A stretch of 64,000 nt of DNA from Paraburkholderia phenazinium (GTDB lineage: Bacteria > Pseudomonadota > Gammaproteobacteria > Burkholderiales > Burkholderiaceae). A program made the position numbers and the translations under genes. Of the stretch, positions 37,179-45,948 are shown piece after piece. Location: contig NZ_FSRM01000001.1 in NCBI RefSeq assembly GCF_900141745.1, positions 4,154,001 to 4,218,000 of the forward strand, written 5' to 3'. Every line of letters starts with the position of its first letter. Position 1 is the first letter of the stretch. The notes under the pieces are model-generated. The model made no database searches, was not told where the DNA came from, and saw nothing but the letters and a program-made list of their open reading frames with translations.

Positions 37179-37538
37179 TTACCCGACGAGCCGCACGCGC
37201 CTTATTGCGCTATCGATCATTGAACAGTATGCGGGCTCAATTGATTTGTCGTTCAGAACTGTCTGAAGCACATCTGCTATGTCTTCAATCTCAGCCTCCG
37301 CCGATTCCGGCCAAACAATCCATAGCGACAGCGGGTTTGCCGCGCTCGGAACGGGAATCGTGTGAATCTCGAAAGGCGCTTTTTCGTGCATGGCGAGTTG
37401 CTCATTCAATGCGTCGCGCAGGAGCTCGCCGAGAGAATTTCCTTCATCGTCACGCAGCAGCGTCAGCAGTGGCGTCGCCACAAGTGAATGCGGACTTGTG
37501 GCGAGCGCGATCCCATTCAGCTCTCCCTTATCGTCCAC
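37179..37538 (-). CDS. Hypothetical protein, possibly the 3' half of a broken gene
   Basis: A 119-residue open frame from a GTG at 37538. It has a protein-like composition: an acidic C-terminal half with WPESAEAEIEDIADVLQTVL and the hydrophobic-polar alternation of a folded protein. No family recognised. Coding-like sequence continues upstream in the same frame (WGTRVVLFHSE) to a TAG at 37611. It then continues beyond that stop into the 59-codon frame at 37611-37790. Either there are two overlapping small genes or one gene of about 200 codons carries a nonsense mutation. Confidence 0.45.
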   Translation of the reverse strand: MDDKGELNGIALATSPHSLVATPLLTLLRDDEGNSLGELLRDALNEQLAMHEKAPFEIHTIPVPSAANPLSLWIVWPESAEAEIEDIADVLQTVLNDKSIEPAYCSMIDSAIRRVRLVG

Positions 37539-37610
37539 TTCACTGTGGAACAGGACGACCCGCGTCCCCCAACCGGTATCCTGATTAAAGCAGGGTGCCC
37601 GCCAGTCATT

Positions 37611-37790
37611 CTAAGCTTCGGCGTACTGCGACGTGGAGCGGATATGCGCCGCTTCCTTCTCGACCCGCCTGATGCGCTCGGCAAACTCAGTTTGCGGATA
37701 GAGAGTCGTGGCCGCATCATCGCGTGCGCACAACTCGGCGAGCGCAAGCGGCAATGGCCGCCTGACGATTGGACGGTCCAGCTTCCGCAT
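37611..37790 (-). CDS. Hypothetical small protein upstream of and in frame with 37179-37538
   Basis: A 59-residue frame (MRKLDRPIVRRPLPLALAEL, then amphipathic EFAERIRRVEKEAAHIR), ending at TAG 37611. It is in the same frame as the following 119-residue frame. The end AHIRSTSQYAEA and what follows the stop (NDWRAPCFNQDTGWGTR) look continuous. No ribosome-binding site is obvious before the ATG. Function unknown. Confidence 0.35.
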   Translation of the reverse strand: MRKLDRPIVRRPLPLALAELCARDDAATTLYPQTEFAERIRRVEKEAAHIRSTSQYAEA

Positions 37791-38841
37791 GTGGATCAGG
37801 CATCTTCAAGAAGCGAACATAATTGTCGATTTTCCTGCTCTTTTCATTTCGTATTCCTAAGTAACTGGCAAGAGATCCAGATCTCGGTGACCGGGCAGAG
37901 TGGCGCCCGACGAATTCATTGCGCAATAAACCTTGACAAAAATTCGCTCGAATGCACCACGACTTTTGGGGTGCTTTTCGGCTTTCTACGGTCCCGAACA
38001 TGTGCTAACGCCACCGGATATCCGCGGCATGCCCGAAGCCACTGCGCCGCTGGCTCTCCTTCCGGCACCTTAATATTTGGGGTCTTATCTTTCGCAATCG
38101 ACGTCTCATGGGGTCGGCGAATTGCGCGATGCCGCATGTTCGCCCGGGCTAACTTCGATTGCGTGAAGCGTCGGTGCGCGTGCCCAGTCGCACAGTGAGA
38201 CAAACGGCCCTTGCCCGGTAAGGAAATTAAACTGCCTTGCTATACAGATTCAGTCTGGCCGCGTACGGCACCGTAGTAGGTCCATCCCCTGTTTTATCGT
38301 TTCCATATCGACCGTCGCGTGCCCCGAAGCTAGCTTTGACCGCCGTGCAGACGTGCCGCGTACGGCGACTTGGCTGGGACCCACAAGCCCGCGGGCGGTT
38401 TCGGCAAGCGAGAAATGACGAGGCGCTGGAGGCACGTCGAGTCGGACTGGCCCACGGCGTAGCCTCGCTTCGGGCCAGGTTGCCTATCGCACCCTGCGGC
38501 CACCTGCCCGGAGCCGCGGGGTAAACTTTTTCGAAGTCTGCGCGCGAGCAGCGCGCACCGGACGCACCGGCAAACACGGGTCGGCAGGTTTGGAGAGGCA
38601 GGGATCAGGTCTGGCGCGGGCCAAGCGAGCACTATCGCAAAGCCGCCACCTTCTCTTCAGGGGGAAGACCCACGGCAAGCGCACCCTGCGCGCCTGTCTT
38701 GCTATAACTGCAGCCGTGAAATCGCGCGGGTGCGGAAGCCAAAGCTGGAATTCTGCAACAGCGTGTGTGTCCGCGTAGTCCCGGACCGCAAACGGCCGGT
38801 GCATGGCGGTACGTTTTCGCTTGCGAGGTGCCAATAGACCG
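37791..38841. other. Unassigned stretch of about 1 kb
   Basis: Several overlapping open frames on both strands (for example 38227-38577 and 38484-38876 minus), none with family resemblance or a convincing start. The Arg/Pro/Ala-rich translations suggest shadow frames of GC-rich non-coding DNA. I can name nothing here. Confidence 0.35.
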
Positions 38842-38877
38842 TGTGTCGTCCACACCGTATCCGGTGCGGACGACACA
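38842..38877. terminator. Strong hairpin at the downstream end of the AAA+ cluster
   Basis: TGTGTCGTCCACACCG and CGGTGCGGACGACACA form a 16-base stem with one mismatch around a TATC loop. It lies 15 bases beyond the stop of the last small gene of the minus-strand cluster. There is no T-run, so it could be a processing or attenuation hairpin, a Rho-dependent end, or a protein-binding palindrome instead of a classical terminator. Confidence 0.55.
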
Positions 38878-38892
38878 TGGGTGAACTACACG

Positions 38893-39006
38893 CTATCCCT
38901 TGCCACGGAGCCAGCGCGCAAGGTCAATCAAGGGCCGGGCGCAGTCAAGAAACAAGGCGCGGCACTCTGTCCAAAAGAGGTACCAGTATTTACGAACATC
39001 TTTCAT
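38893..39006 (-). CDS. Small protein (37 aa) at the end of the AAA+ cluster
   Basis: ATG at 39006 preceded by GAGGATGAATC. The product MKDVRKYWYLFWTECRALFL is followed by an amphipathic tail (DLARWLRGKG). It is aromatic and hydrophobic at the N-terminus and basic at the end, the profile of a membrane-associated peptide. It lies just before the 38842 hairpin and in line with the other minus-strand genes. No known family; too short for most gene finders. Confidence 0.45.
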   Translation of the reverse strand: MKDVRKYWYLFWTECRALFLDCARPLIDLARWLRGKG

Positions 39007-39049
39007 GATTCATCCTCGACGGATTGGAAATTTTCATATGACGCGGCTA

Positions 39050-39268
39050 TTAGCGAATGTATTCGTCACATACTTTCGGGCAGCTTTTGAGACAGGTCTG
39101 GTACGCGGCGTTCGCCTTCGGCAGTGCCGGCGGAGCATGCGAAATCCATAATGCTGCAGCAACGATGCCGCTACCAGACGTTGCGGCCGCAACCGCAAGC
39201 ATCAGCAATGACAGATGGTGATCGTCGTAGTGAAAAAAATACCTCCACACCTTGCGAAACAATTTCAT
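39050..39268 (-). CDS. Small single-pass membrane protein (72 aa)
   Basis: ATG at 39268 after CGGAGTCCTT. The protein has a basic, aromatic N-terminus (MKLFRKVWRYFFHYDDHH), one hydrophobic segment at about residues 19-42 (SLLMLAVAAATSGSGIVAAA) and a tail with three cysteines (CLKSCPKVC). It should sit in the inner membrane with the Cys-containing tail in the periplasm. It is in line with the AAA+ ATPase gene but 541 bases downstream of it. Unknown family; a membrane partner of the ATPase is possible but not shown. Confidence 0.6.
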   Translation of the reverse strand: MKLFRKVWRYFFHYDDHHLSLLMLAVAAATSGSGIVAAALWISHAPPALPKANAAYQTCLKSCPKVCDEYIR

Positions 39269-39809
39269 AAGGACTCCGATTTATATTTCACATGAAATGC
39301 GATCATCAGATAGTGGACACCCCACTGCCCGTCGCAATTCCAGTGTCTGTCACCGATTGCCAGACGCAAATACGCGCGTCGCCCCGGCTCAGGATCGTGG
39401 CCCGATACTTCCGATCTCAAAGGAAAGCGTTATCAGCAGTTTGGCTGCAGCCGTGCCCCGCCGGCGACGACCCACACGTGGCATTGCCTGGGGGGATGAC
39501 AGTCGATACCGTAAGGACGGCCCCATGAGACCACGGCTCGGCACAACGTGGATATCGACCCAACGCCTGATTGCCGGGCGTACGGCCAAGGAGGACTCCC
39601 CCGACCCAAAGGCAGCGCGCCATTTTCTTGCCCTGACCAGCATGCCTGCGTGAGGGCGGATCAGATGAAACACGGATCGGTGGTCTGTGCTGGAAGGAAC
39701 CCTCCCCGCTTCCGTAATTACGATAAGGCGCGCGGCTCATACTGTGGTGCGTTCCGGCACTGAAGGTCAAACGGTTTTAATGGCATGCACGGAAGCTTGG
39801 CCTTGCATG
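39269..39809. other. Gap between the AAA+ ATPase gene and the 72-aa gene
   Basis: About 540 bases. Minus-strand frames at 39389-39673 and 39417-39770 are open but show no domain and no good ribosome-binding site. I cannot support a gene here; an unseen small gene or regulatory RNA would fit the space. Confidence 0.35.
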
Positions 39810-41768
39810 TCAACTCGTCGCTGATATGTCGACGTTCTCGACAAACACCGCGCGCGCCGCGAATGACACGTCGCTGACCCGCAACTGTGCGACGCTTCCT
39901 CGCATGGCGCGGACGGCGGCAATATTGACTGCATTTGTGATAACCGCGTCCGCATCTCCAATCGACCTGCCGTCAAGCACCATAACGCAGCGATCAAGCA
40001 CCCCAGAAGCGACGGTATATCTGTTGCGTGTCATGTCCGCCAGCTTCCGGCTCGCATACGCACGCATGTCTTCGCGCGCCGGCACGTCGAAGCGGATTTT
40101 CTCCTCAAAGCGTCCACCACGTAGCGCCGCCTTGTCCAGGCGGTCGTAGTGATTGGTCGCCGCGATATACATTACGTCACGAACCTTTCCTTGAGCGCCA
40201 CTCAAGGACGTGAGGATCTCGTTCGTCAAGACCTCGACGTTCGAGTAACGACGCTCCAGCAGCACGGGGTCCGCCTCGTCAATGAATACAATCGCCGGAC
40301 GGATATCACTGGCTTCCCGTACCAGGTCGCCCCACGCACCCGGCTTGCCGATGAGCCTGGCACCCGTAGTCGACAGGAACCCCCACCCGCTCGCCTGGGC
40401 AATCGCCATCGCTGCTTCCGTCTTCCCGGTACCCGGAGGGCCGAAGAAGATCACGCCAGGGGGAAGGCTCCCCCCCATCTTCTCCAGGTTATGGACCTGC
40501 TGCATCTGGTAAGCCATATCGCGTAAAACGTCGCGTGACTCAGCCGGCATGATGATTTCTTCGATCGACTTCACGCCCACCGGCAGCCTGCCCTTGCGAC
40601 CCTGCAGCAATCGCATCGCCTGCATCCCCAGATCAAACGTCACCGTGCCCGTCCCAAACCTGCCGTCCCTGCGCATTTCCGCCAGCTGGCCACCCACGCT
40701 CGCAAGGCGGCTCGCGCTAAAGCCGTCCCAGCGCTCTGCCAGACTCTCGACCACGACGGGATCAACCGCCGAGAAACCTAGGCTTTCGCCGATCGACCTG
40801 CGCAGGATTGCCACCCGTGCTTCCATGTCAGGTACCGGCACTTCAATCTTGAAATCGAAGCGACCTTCGCGGATCGCAGCACGGTCGAGCCGGTCGATGA
40901 AGTTTGAGGCTGCCACCAGCACCACACGCGTACCGTGCAGGCTGGTGATGTTCGTTAACATGACGTTGACCATATGGATATCCATCGAGTGCGAGCTGCC
41001 TTCGTCACGGACAGGCAGGATGGAGTCAACTTCATCGAGGAAGAGGACGCATACTCCGATGCGACGCGCCACCCTGAACATCGCGTCAATCTTCTGCGGA
41101 GTCTCGTTGATCCACTTCGACGCAAGGTCACCATAGGTGATTGCCATGAACGGCACCCTCAGTTCGCCAGCGAGCGCCTCCGCGAAAAGGGTCTTTCCGT
41201 TGCCAGGTTTTCCAAAGAGAAGGATCCCGTTTCGTTTGTCGCGACCGCCATGAATAATGCTCTCAGCGGCCGCCAGCAAACGCATCTTCGTTTCAGCCAT
41301 GCCGATCAGGTCGCCAAACCGGTAGCGAGGCTGTCGCACGCTGTCATCGAACGAATAGGCCGGGTGCCGCTCCTGCACCGGATCACGTAGCGTCTGCGGC
41401 GCAGCCCCGGTGTTCGCAGCGATCCGGTCCGAGCCTGGCCGCCCGTAGCGCCAGTGGCGACGAATCATCATGGCGACGGCCGCTATCGTCCAGATAGCCG
41501 CCCCGGTTCGATTGAACCCACCTGAAGCGATCTCCAGACACGTCATGCCCGCGCTCAGTATAAGGAACGCAGCTAGCGTCCAGCGCGAGCTGTGCCGGTC
41601 CTGTACCCACACCGATGCGGCCGCGATTAAGGTAAGTCCGAGCAACTCGCGGCACGAATCAGCGCTCATCTGGTGCCCCGCCGTAAATGAATGCATGGTG
41701 GTAACCATAAAAAGTCCCACGAAAACCCACCGCAGTACAAAGCAGGCGGGATGATTGAACCCGTTCAT
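39810..41768 (-). CDS. Membrane-anchored tandem AAA+ ATPase
   Basis: A 652-residue protein with about four hydrophobic segments in residues 10-101, a linker, and two AAA+ modules. Module 1 has Walker A GKPGNGKT (186-193), Walker B VLFLDEVDS (241-249), sensor-1 Asn289 and REGRFD (300-305, arginine fingers). Module 2 has Walker A GPPGTGKT (443-450), Walker B VFIDEADP (494-501) and RGGRFEEK (550-557). All ATPase residues are intact. The modules resemble the CDC48/FtsH class, but no protease or other effector domain follows. An ATP-driven membrane-protein unfoldase or remodeller is likely. Start at 41768 after TGAGGTAAATCA. It is the largest gene of a minus-strand cluster of small unknown genes. 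Confidence 0.9.
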   Translation of the reverse strand: MNGFNHPACFVLRWVFVGLFMVTTMHSFTAGHQMSADSCRELLGLTLIAAASVWVQDRHSSRWTLAAFLILSAGMTCLEIASGGFNRTGAAIWTIAAVAMMIRRHWRYGRPGSDRIAANTGAAPQTLRDPVQERHPAYSFDDSVRQPRYRFGDLIGMAETKMRLLAAAESIIHGGRDKRNGILLFGKPGNGKTLFAEALAGELRVPFMAITYGDLASKWINETPQKIDAMFRVARRIGVCVLFLDEVDSILPVRDEGSSHSMDIHMVNVMLTNITSLHGTRVVLVAASNFIDRLDRAAIREGRFDFKIEVPVPDMEARVAILRRSIGESLGFSAVDPVVVESLAERWDGFSASRLASVGGQLAEMRRDGRFGTGTVTFDLGMQAMRLLQGRKGRLPVGVKSIEEIIMPAESRDVLRDMAYQMQQVHNLEKMGGSLPPGVIFFGPPGTGKTEAAMAIAQASGWGFLSTTGARLIGKPGAWGDLVREASDIRPAIVFIDEADPVLLERRYSNVEVLTNEILTSLSGAQGKVRDVMYIAATNHYDRLDKAALRGGRFEEKIRFDVPAREDMRAYASRKLADMTRNRYTVASGVLDRCVMVLDGRSIGDADAVITNAVNIAAVRAMRGSVAQLRVSDVSFAARAVFVENVDISATS

Positions 41769-41883
41769 TGATTTACCTCAATTTGTATGTCGGAGACCAA
41801 CAGCAGCACTCACCATGCAAGCGCTGCTGTTGCCGTCAATTGCTCCCGGAGCCAGGGCACGTCGTGCAGCGCCGGGCAGGTTT

Positions 41884-42171
41884 TTAGCGGCGCGGGACCG
41901 GATCCCACTGTCGCAGTGGCTTTCTGATCCGCTTTTTGACCGGGCGCATGCGTGCTGTGAGACGTACCCGCTTAGTTCTGCGCCGCTTCCAGCGTCTTTC
42001 CGCGCGTCGCAGCCGACCAATTCGACGTCTGAGATGGCTCGCGAGTCGCTGGCGCCAGAGTTCGATGACTTCAAGGGGGACCGAAGCCGGGACAAAGGCA
42101 GTAAGGCTTCCGCCGCTCATCCTGATAACTCCCTCACCGTGTTCCACAAAAATTGATGCTTTCATTTTCAT
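41884..42171 (-). CDS. Small protein (95 aa) with a basic C-terminal half
   Basis: ATG at 42171 after ATAGGAGTATTG. The N-terminal half (MKMKASIFVEHGEGVIRMSG, then FVPASVPLEVIELWRQRL) looks like a small folded domain. The C-terminal half is extremely basic (about 24 Arg/Lys in 50 residues), which suggests nucleic-acid or phosphate binding, or contact with the membrane surface. It lies 115 bases upstream of the AAA+ ATPase gene in the same direction. No family recognised. Confidence 0.6.
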   Translation of the reverse strand: MKMKASIFVEHGEGVIRMSGGSLTAFVPASVPLEVIELWRQRLASHLRRRIGRLRRAERRWKRRRTKRVRLTARMRPVKKRIRKPLRQWDPVPRR

Positions 42172-42422
42172 CAATACTCCTATTTATATAAATTACGTTT
42201 GCCGTCTGATCTGACATGCCGGCTGGGCATCGTTCAAACGACGGGGTCACTTGCAGCGCCTCTGTTCGCGCACCCGGCGCGCAGCCCATATCGAGGCCAC
42301 CACACAATCCCTGACACCCCCCCGGACCTAGGCGAACAACAGATCCCGTTGCATCCGGCAAGGTACAGCCGTGAACCGCTCGCAGAATCGGCCTGCGGAA
42401 GCAGCCCGTTTGCACAACGTCA

Positions 42423-42623
42423 TCAGCTGGAGCGGCCGGCCCAGGCCCTCCACCATGATGCGACCCAGGTCTGATACGAACCTTCCGCCTGCGGTACGGT
42501 CACGGCTTCATTCTTGACAACATGGTCAGGATGGCGTGCGGCCGGGTCGGTGCAAGCCACGCGGATCGGAACAACAGGAGCGAACGCTGCCCGCAAGACA
42601 TCATGCAAGGCACATCGCTGCAA
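42423..42623 (-). CDS. Small protein (66 aa), TTG start
   Basis: An open frame with a TTG start at 42623 preceded by AGAGGGGGGCCC and a stop at 42423. The product has a hydrophobic N-terminal part (LRAAFAPVVPIRVACTDPAA) and a Trp-rich end (SYQTWVASWWRAWAGRSS). It is 16 bases downstream of the 92-residue gene. The weak start codon lowers confidence; spacing and direction support it. No family recognised. The 250 bases after it hold nothing I can name. Confidence 0.45.
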   Translation of the reverse strand: MQRCALHDVLRAAFAPVVPIRVACTDPAARHPDHVVKNEAVTVPQAEGSYQTWVASWWRAWAGRSS

Positions 42624-42639
42624 GGGCCCCCCTCTAGCC

Positions 42640-42918
42640 TCAATGTAGCCCCGGTGGTCCGGCCATGTTAGTTCCGGGCAACGCGTCAGGAAGTGCCTTC
42701 ACATCGTTCGCAAGCATCAGCCATCCGACGACATTGCCACGTGCGTCACGCGGGAACAGAACGAGCGCCCAATGTTCAGTGACGGATCCACATCCATCCG
42801 CACCATGAATTTCCGGTACGGTGCCAACGCGATACGCGCCTTCCACCTCGATACACGCTCCGCAAGGCAGAGTCCCGTCTTCCTGCACCTGCTCATATTC
42901 CAGTCGCACGATCACCAA
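42640..42918 (-). CDS. Small acidic protein (92 aa)
   Basis: A frame with a GTG start at 42918 (AGGTGAATTG upstream). MVIVRLEYEQVQEDGTLPCG and CIEVEGAYRVGTVPEI alternate like a beta-rich fold, followed by HWALVLFPRDARGNVVGWLM and an LPDALPGT tail. It has three cysteines (two in a CGAC pattern) that might bind metal. In line with the regulator gene upstream, 54 bases away. No family recognised. Confidence 0.55.
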   Translation of the reverse strand: MVIVRLEYEQVQEDGTLPCGACIEVEGAYRVGTVPEIHGADGCGSVTEHWALVLFPRDARGNVVGWLMLANDVKALPDALPGTNMAGPPGLH

Positions 42919-42972
42919 TTCACCTGGATTTTTCGCAGTGTCGGTTGCTCGGCGTTCAGCGTTCAGCGTTCA

Positions 42973-43338
42973 TCACGACTCCCTTTCCATATGTCCACGG
43001 TGTGGATAGTGCAATATGACGCGTATGCCGTTGAAACCGAACAGGTAGCGCGCATCACGGTCCAGGTCGAGAATTTCCAGGTCGAGGAGCGCTTCCAGAT
43101 CGCGCATGACTAACGTCTTCTCGCGAGCCTGGAGCGAAGCAATCGATTCCGCCGTCATTGGGCCTTCTTCCCGAAGCATTGTGACAATCTCCATCCTCTG
43201 GACGGTCAATGCTTCTAGCAGCCGGGTCGGGTCGTCAAACAGCAGGAACCTCGAACCGTGAGACCACACGCTACTGCCGCAGGCAGTCCTTTCTTGTGCA
43301 CGATCGAACTTAAAGTTCGCCAGGATAAGAAAATTCAT
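42973..43338 (-). CDS. Winged-helix transcriptional regulator (121 aa)
   Basis: ATG at 43338 after AAGGAGTGACC, a very good ribosome-binding site. The N-terminal 35 residues (MNFLILANFKFDRAQERTAC) are of unknown role. Residues 38-105 form a winged helix: LLEALTVQRMEIVTMLREEG, SIASLQAREKTLVMRDLEAL and LEILDLDRDARYLFGF. This resembles MarR/HVO_A0114-type DNA-binding proteins that govern single small operons. It is the only clear regulator in the AAA+ cluster and so probably controls it. Confidence 0.65.
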   Translation of the reverse strand: MNFLILANFKFDRAQERTACGSSVWSHGSRFLLFDDPTRLLEALTVQRMEIVTMLREEGPMTAESIASLQAREKTLVMRDLEALLDLEILDLDRDARYLFGFNGIRVILHYPHRGHMERES

Positions 43339-43539
43339 GGTCACTCCTTTTGCATGAGCGGAATGCACGCGATCGTCTGCGCACGTTGTGCCGTGTCATG
43401 CGAACCTCAGGGATCAAAGGGTTGCAAACAGAACGGCCGTCGCACCCGGTAATCGCGAAAGCGTCAGGCACCGCCGTCACTGATCGCGAATGCAGCATTG
43501 CGCGGCCACAGGGACCGGGGCGACGACCGGTGGCCGGGT

Positions 43540-43899
43540 CTATCGACAAAACAGGGTGGAAAATTCCTCGCAACTGTCGTCGAGAATCTGGTAAACCTCT
43601 TCGGCCCACTCTGCCCTGCTCGACCAGAGCTCGAGGCCAAACGCCAGCGTGAACATCGACGTAGCGAATTTCAGCATGTCGAACAGCGCGAACACGGTAC
43701 CTCTTCCATCCTTTCCAAGGACCGACTGCAGTACATCGATACCCCAGGTGAGCAGAAACCACGACAGCACCGAGAAGACGTGAGGAGCGGCCAGAAAGAG
43801 CACGCCGATGCCGTTGATAATCCAATGGACCGGGCGTGGCAGTTCGGCGTAAGCCGCATTGACGACGGAAAAGCGTGAACAGCGTTGACGGTTCTGCAT
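43540..43899 (-). CDS. Small two-pass membrane protein (119 aa)
   Basis: ATG at 43899 after AGACAGGAGAATTCAC. Hydrophobic segments lie at about residues 26-51 (WIINGIGVLFLAAPHVFSVL) and 73-93 (ALFDMLKFATSMFTLAFGLE). A short acidic C-terminal tail (WAEEVYQILDDSCEEF) follows. It heads the minus-strand cluster and lies about 200 bases before the regulator gene. No family recognised. Together with the ATPase's membrane anchor and the 72-aa protein it suggests that the system works at the inner membrane. Confidence 0.6.
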   Translation of the reverse strand: MQNRQRCSRFSVVNAAYAELPRPVHWIINGIGVLFLAAPHVFSVLSWFLLTWGIDVLQSVLGKDGRGTVFALFDMLKFATSMFTLAFGLELWSSRAEWAEEVYQILDDSCEEFSTLFCR

Positions 43900-44794
43900 G
43901 TGAATTCTCCTGTCTGTTGTTGGGACACAATCGTGTGTTCGTCGATCGAACCCACGAACACAGTCTCAGGTGCACTGCCGCAAATGCAAGTCACCAACAG
44001 CGTTTGGGAAAATCCAGCAGTCCGCACAGCAGCGGGATGGTTGGCAGCGTCGTCAAAACGATGAAGCGAGAACAAGTCTCACGGGTGGCCAGAAAAGAAT
44101 GCAGTCTTGAAAGACCTGACTGTTGCCTTTAAGCAGGACAACCGGTCGAATTCGCAGCGCGCCATTAAGCACCGCTCGCCACACGGATTCTGGCAGCAAG
44201 CAGATTTATCAACTTGAGGTGATCACATGTCCGGTCACGCAGAACAAGTCCAGATCATGCAGCCCGAAAGCGGTTCGCTTGGGGAGATTGGCGTGCAGCG
44301 ATGGAAGCCGCGTCAGGCAATTCTTCGGTGCGGGTTCGGTAGGCACCATCGACGCAGGTCGCTGGTTTGAGCCGTCCGATTCTCCTGTGCCAGCACAACC
44401 CCGGCGCGACAGAACAGCGGTAGCTCGCAATCATCGCAGTCGTTGAGGTGGTCTGGCTGGAGTGAAAGCAATCTGACAGCACATCGGACAAAAGACGTTT
44501 TGCATTCATCAACTGACGTGCCTTCGTCTAACGGCGCTTTGACTAAGGCGTAGACGGGATTCCCGCGGTGACCATAACGTCATTTTGTTGCACGGGGTCC
44601 ATTTGCTGATCCCGCGCAGGTAGAGAGGCGCCCCTTCATCGGCCGTCACGCAGATCACTACCATCTGCGTCCGCCTACGAAAAGCCACCCTGTTCAACCC
44701 ACACGGCGTGAGCTTTACGCGTGCATATCACACGGTCCAGCATATGCCACCACGCAATCTGGATGGCCGCACCGTCCCTCGCGTGAGCGGTCGC
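43900..44794. other. Unassigned stretch between the AAA+ cluster and the ManC scrap
   Basis: About 890 bases. The promoter of the AAA+ cluster should lie just above 43900. A minus-strand frame at 44255-44512 (MNAKRLLSDVLSDCFHSSQT and onward) starts with ATG but shows no domain. Nothing else supported. Confidence 0.35.
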
Positions 44795-45180
44795 ATACTC
44801 GCCATCCGGAACCTTCAATCTCCGTCACACATCGGCGCGTTGTGCGCCCTTGGGGTTCCTATGAAGGCACCGACCATGGTGTGCGCTTCCAGGTGAAGCG
44901 AATTGTCGTCAACCCGGCGGCCAAGATTAGTCTGCAGATGCATCACCATCGCGCAGAACACTGGATCGTGGTGAAAGGCACCGCGCTCGTCACCAACGGC
45001 GATCAGGAAATCATGCTGACAGAAAACCAGTCGACCTACATTCCAGTCGGGGTAACGCACCGGCTGATGAACACGGGCAAGATTCCCCTTGAACTGATCG
45101 AGGTTCAATCTGGAGCGTATCTGGGGGAAGACGACATCGTGCGCTTCGAGGACACTTACGGACGCGTAACACAAGCGTAG
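44795..45180 (+). pseudogene. Cupin (isomerase) end of a ManC/AlgA-type gene
   Basis: The frame reads [20 protein letters not shown], then [20 protein letters not shown] and [20 protein letters not shown], through [11 protein letters not shown] to a stop at 45180. This is the mannose-6-phosphate isomerase (cupin) domain that forms the last quarter of bifunctional mannose-1-phosphate guanylyltransferase/isomerase. The nucleotidyltransferase domain (about 340 residues) is absent and no start is evident, so it is a truncated scrap. If translated from the ATG at 44842 it would be a lone cupin of 112 residues. Confidence 0.75.
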
Positions 45181-45332
45181 GCGAGCGCCTTGCGTCAAAG
45201 CGGTGCGCAAGTCAGCCGTTTCCCCTAGGTGCGGATGGGGATTGAACCCGTGAGACTCGCGCCGCGCATCCGGTTCTGAGCGACCGCCCGCCAGGATTAG
45301 ACTGCCTAATAATAAACAGAACCTGCGTCACG

Positions 45333-45923
45333 CTAAAACATTGGATGCGCATCCGGATACAGCGCCGTCCTCAGCGCAAGTCCACCCAGCACCACAAAGA
45401 TGATGGCCGCGAGAACGTGCACGGCTTTCGTCGGCAAGCGGTCGGCGAACTTGTGTCCCAGATAGATCACCGGCACGTTCGCCAGCATCATGCCCAGGGT
45501 CGTGCCGGCGACGACCCCGAAAAACTCGTGAAAGCGCGCAGCCAGCGCGATGGTCACGATCTGGGTCTTGTCGCCCATCTCCGCGAGAAAGAAGGTCACG
45601 GCCGTTGTGCCGAAGACACCCATCGTATTTTTCGAAACCGCGGAATCGGCGTCGTCCAGTTTGTCCGGGATGAGAATCCACACGGCCATCACCGCGAACG
45701 ATGCGACCACCGCCCAGTTGAGGATGCCGGGTCGCAACACACTCGCAAGCCACGCTCCCAACGCGCCGGACGCCGCATGGTTGATGAGCGTCGCGGCCAG
45801 CACGCCAAGAACGATGGGGATGGGCTTGCGATAGCGGGCCGCGAGCACGAGGGAGAGCAGCTGCGTTTTATCGCCGATTTCGGCCAGGCCAACAACGCTG
45901 GTTGAGACGAGAAAGGATTGCAT
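45333..45923 (-). CDS. TMEM165/GDT1 family manganese exporter
   Basis: A 196-residue membrane protein with the duplicated family signature: GLAEIGDKTQLLSLVLAARY near the N-terminus and FLAEMGDKTQIVTIALAARF in the second half. The acidic ExGDKT motifs line the Mn/Ca pathway in this family (UPF0016). About six membrane segments. I take the ATG at 45923; the longer frame reads through the leader. The leader holds a yybP-ykoY-type riboswitch, the standard Mn sensor in front of such exporters, which makes a manganese role firm. Confidence 0.93.
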   Translation of the reverse strand: MQSFLVSTSVVGLAEIGDKTQLLSLVLAARYRKPIPIVLGVLAATLINHAASGALGAWLASVLRPGILNWAVVASFAVMAVWILIPDKLDDADSAVSKNTMGVFGTTAVTFFLAEMGDKTQIVTIALAARFHEFFGVVAGTTLGMMLANVPVIYLGHKFADRLPTKAVHVLAAIIFVVLGGLALRTALYPDAHPMF

Positions 45924-45948
45924 GGGATGTTGTACCCGGGCCGCGCCG

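Noticed and set aside
38227..38876. Overlapping minus-strand frames considered as extra genes of the AAA+ cluster
   Set aside because: They lie beyond the hairpin, are Arg/Pro/Ala-rich and have no convincing starts.
39810..41768. Possible FtsH protease
   Set aside because: The membrane anchor and AAA modules resemble it, but there are two AAA modules and no HExxH zinc-protease domain.
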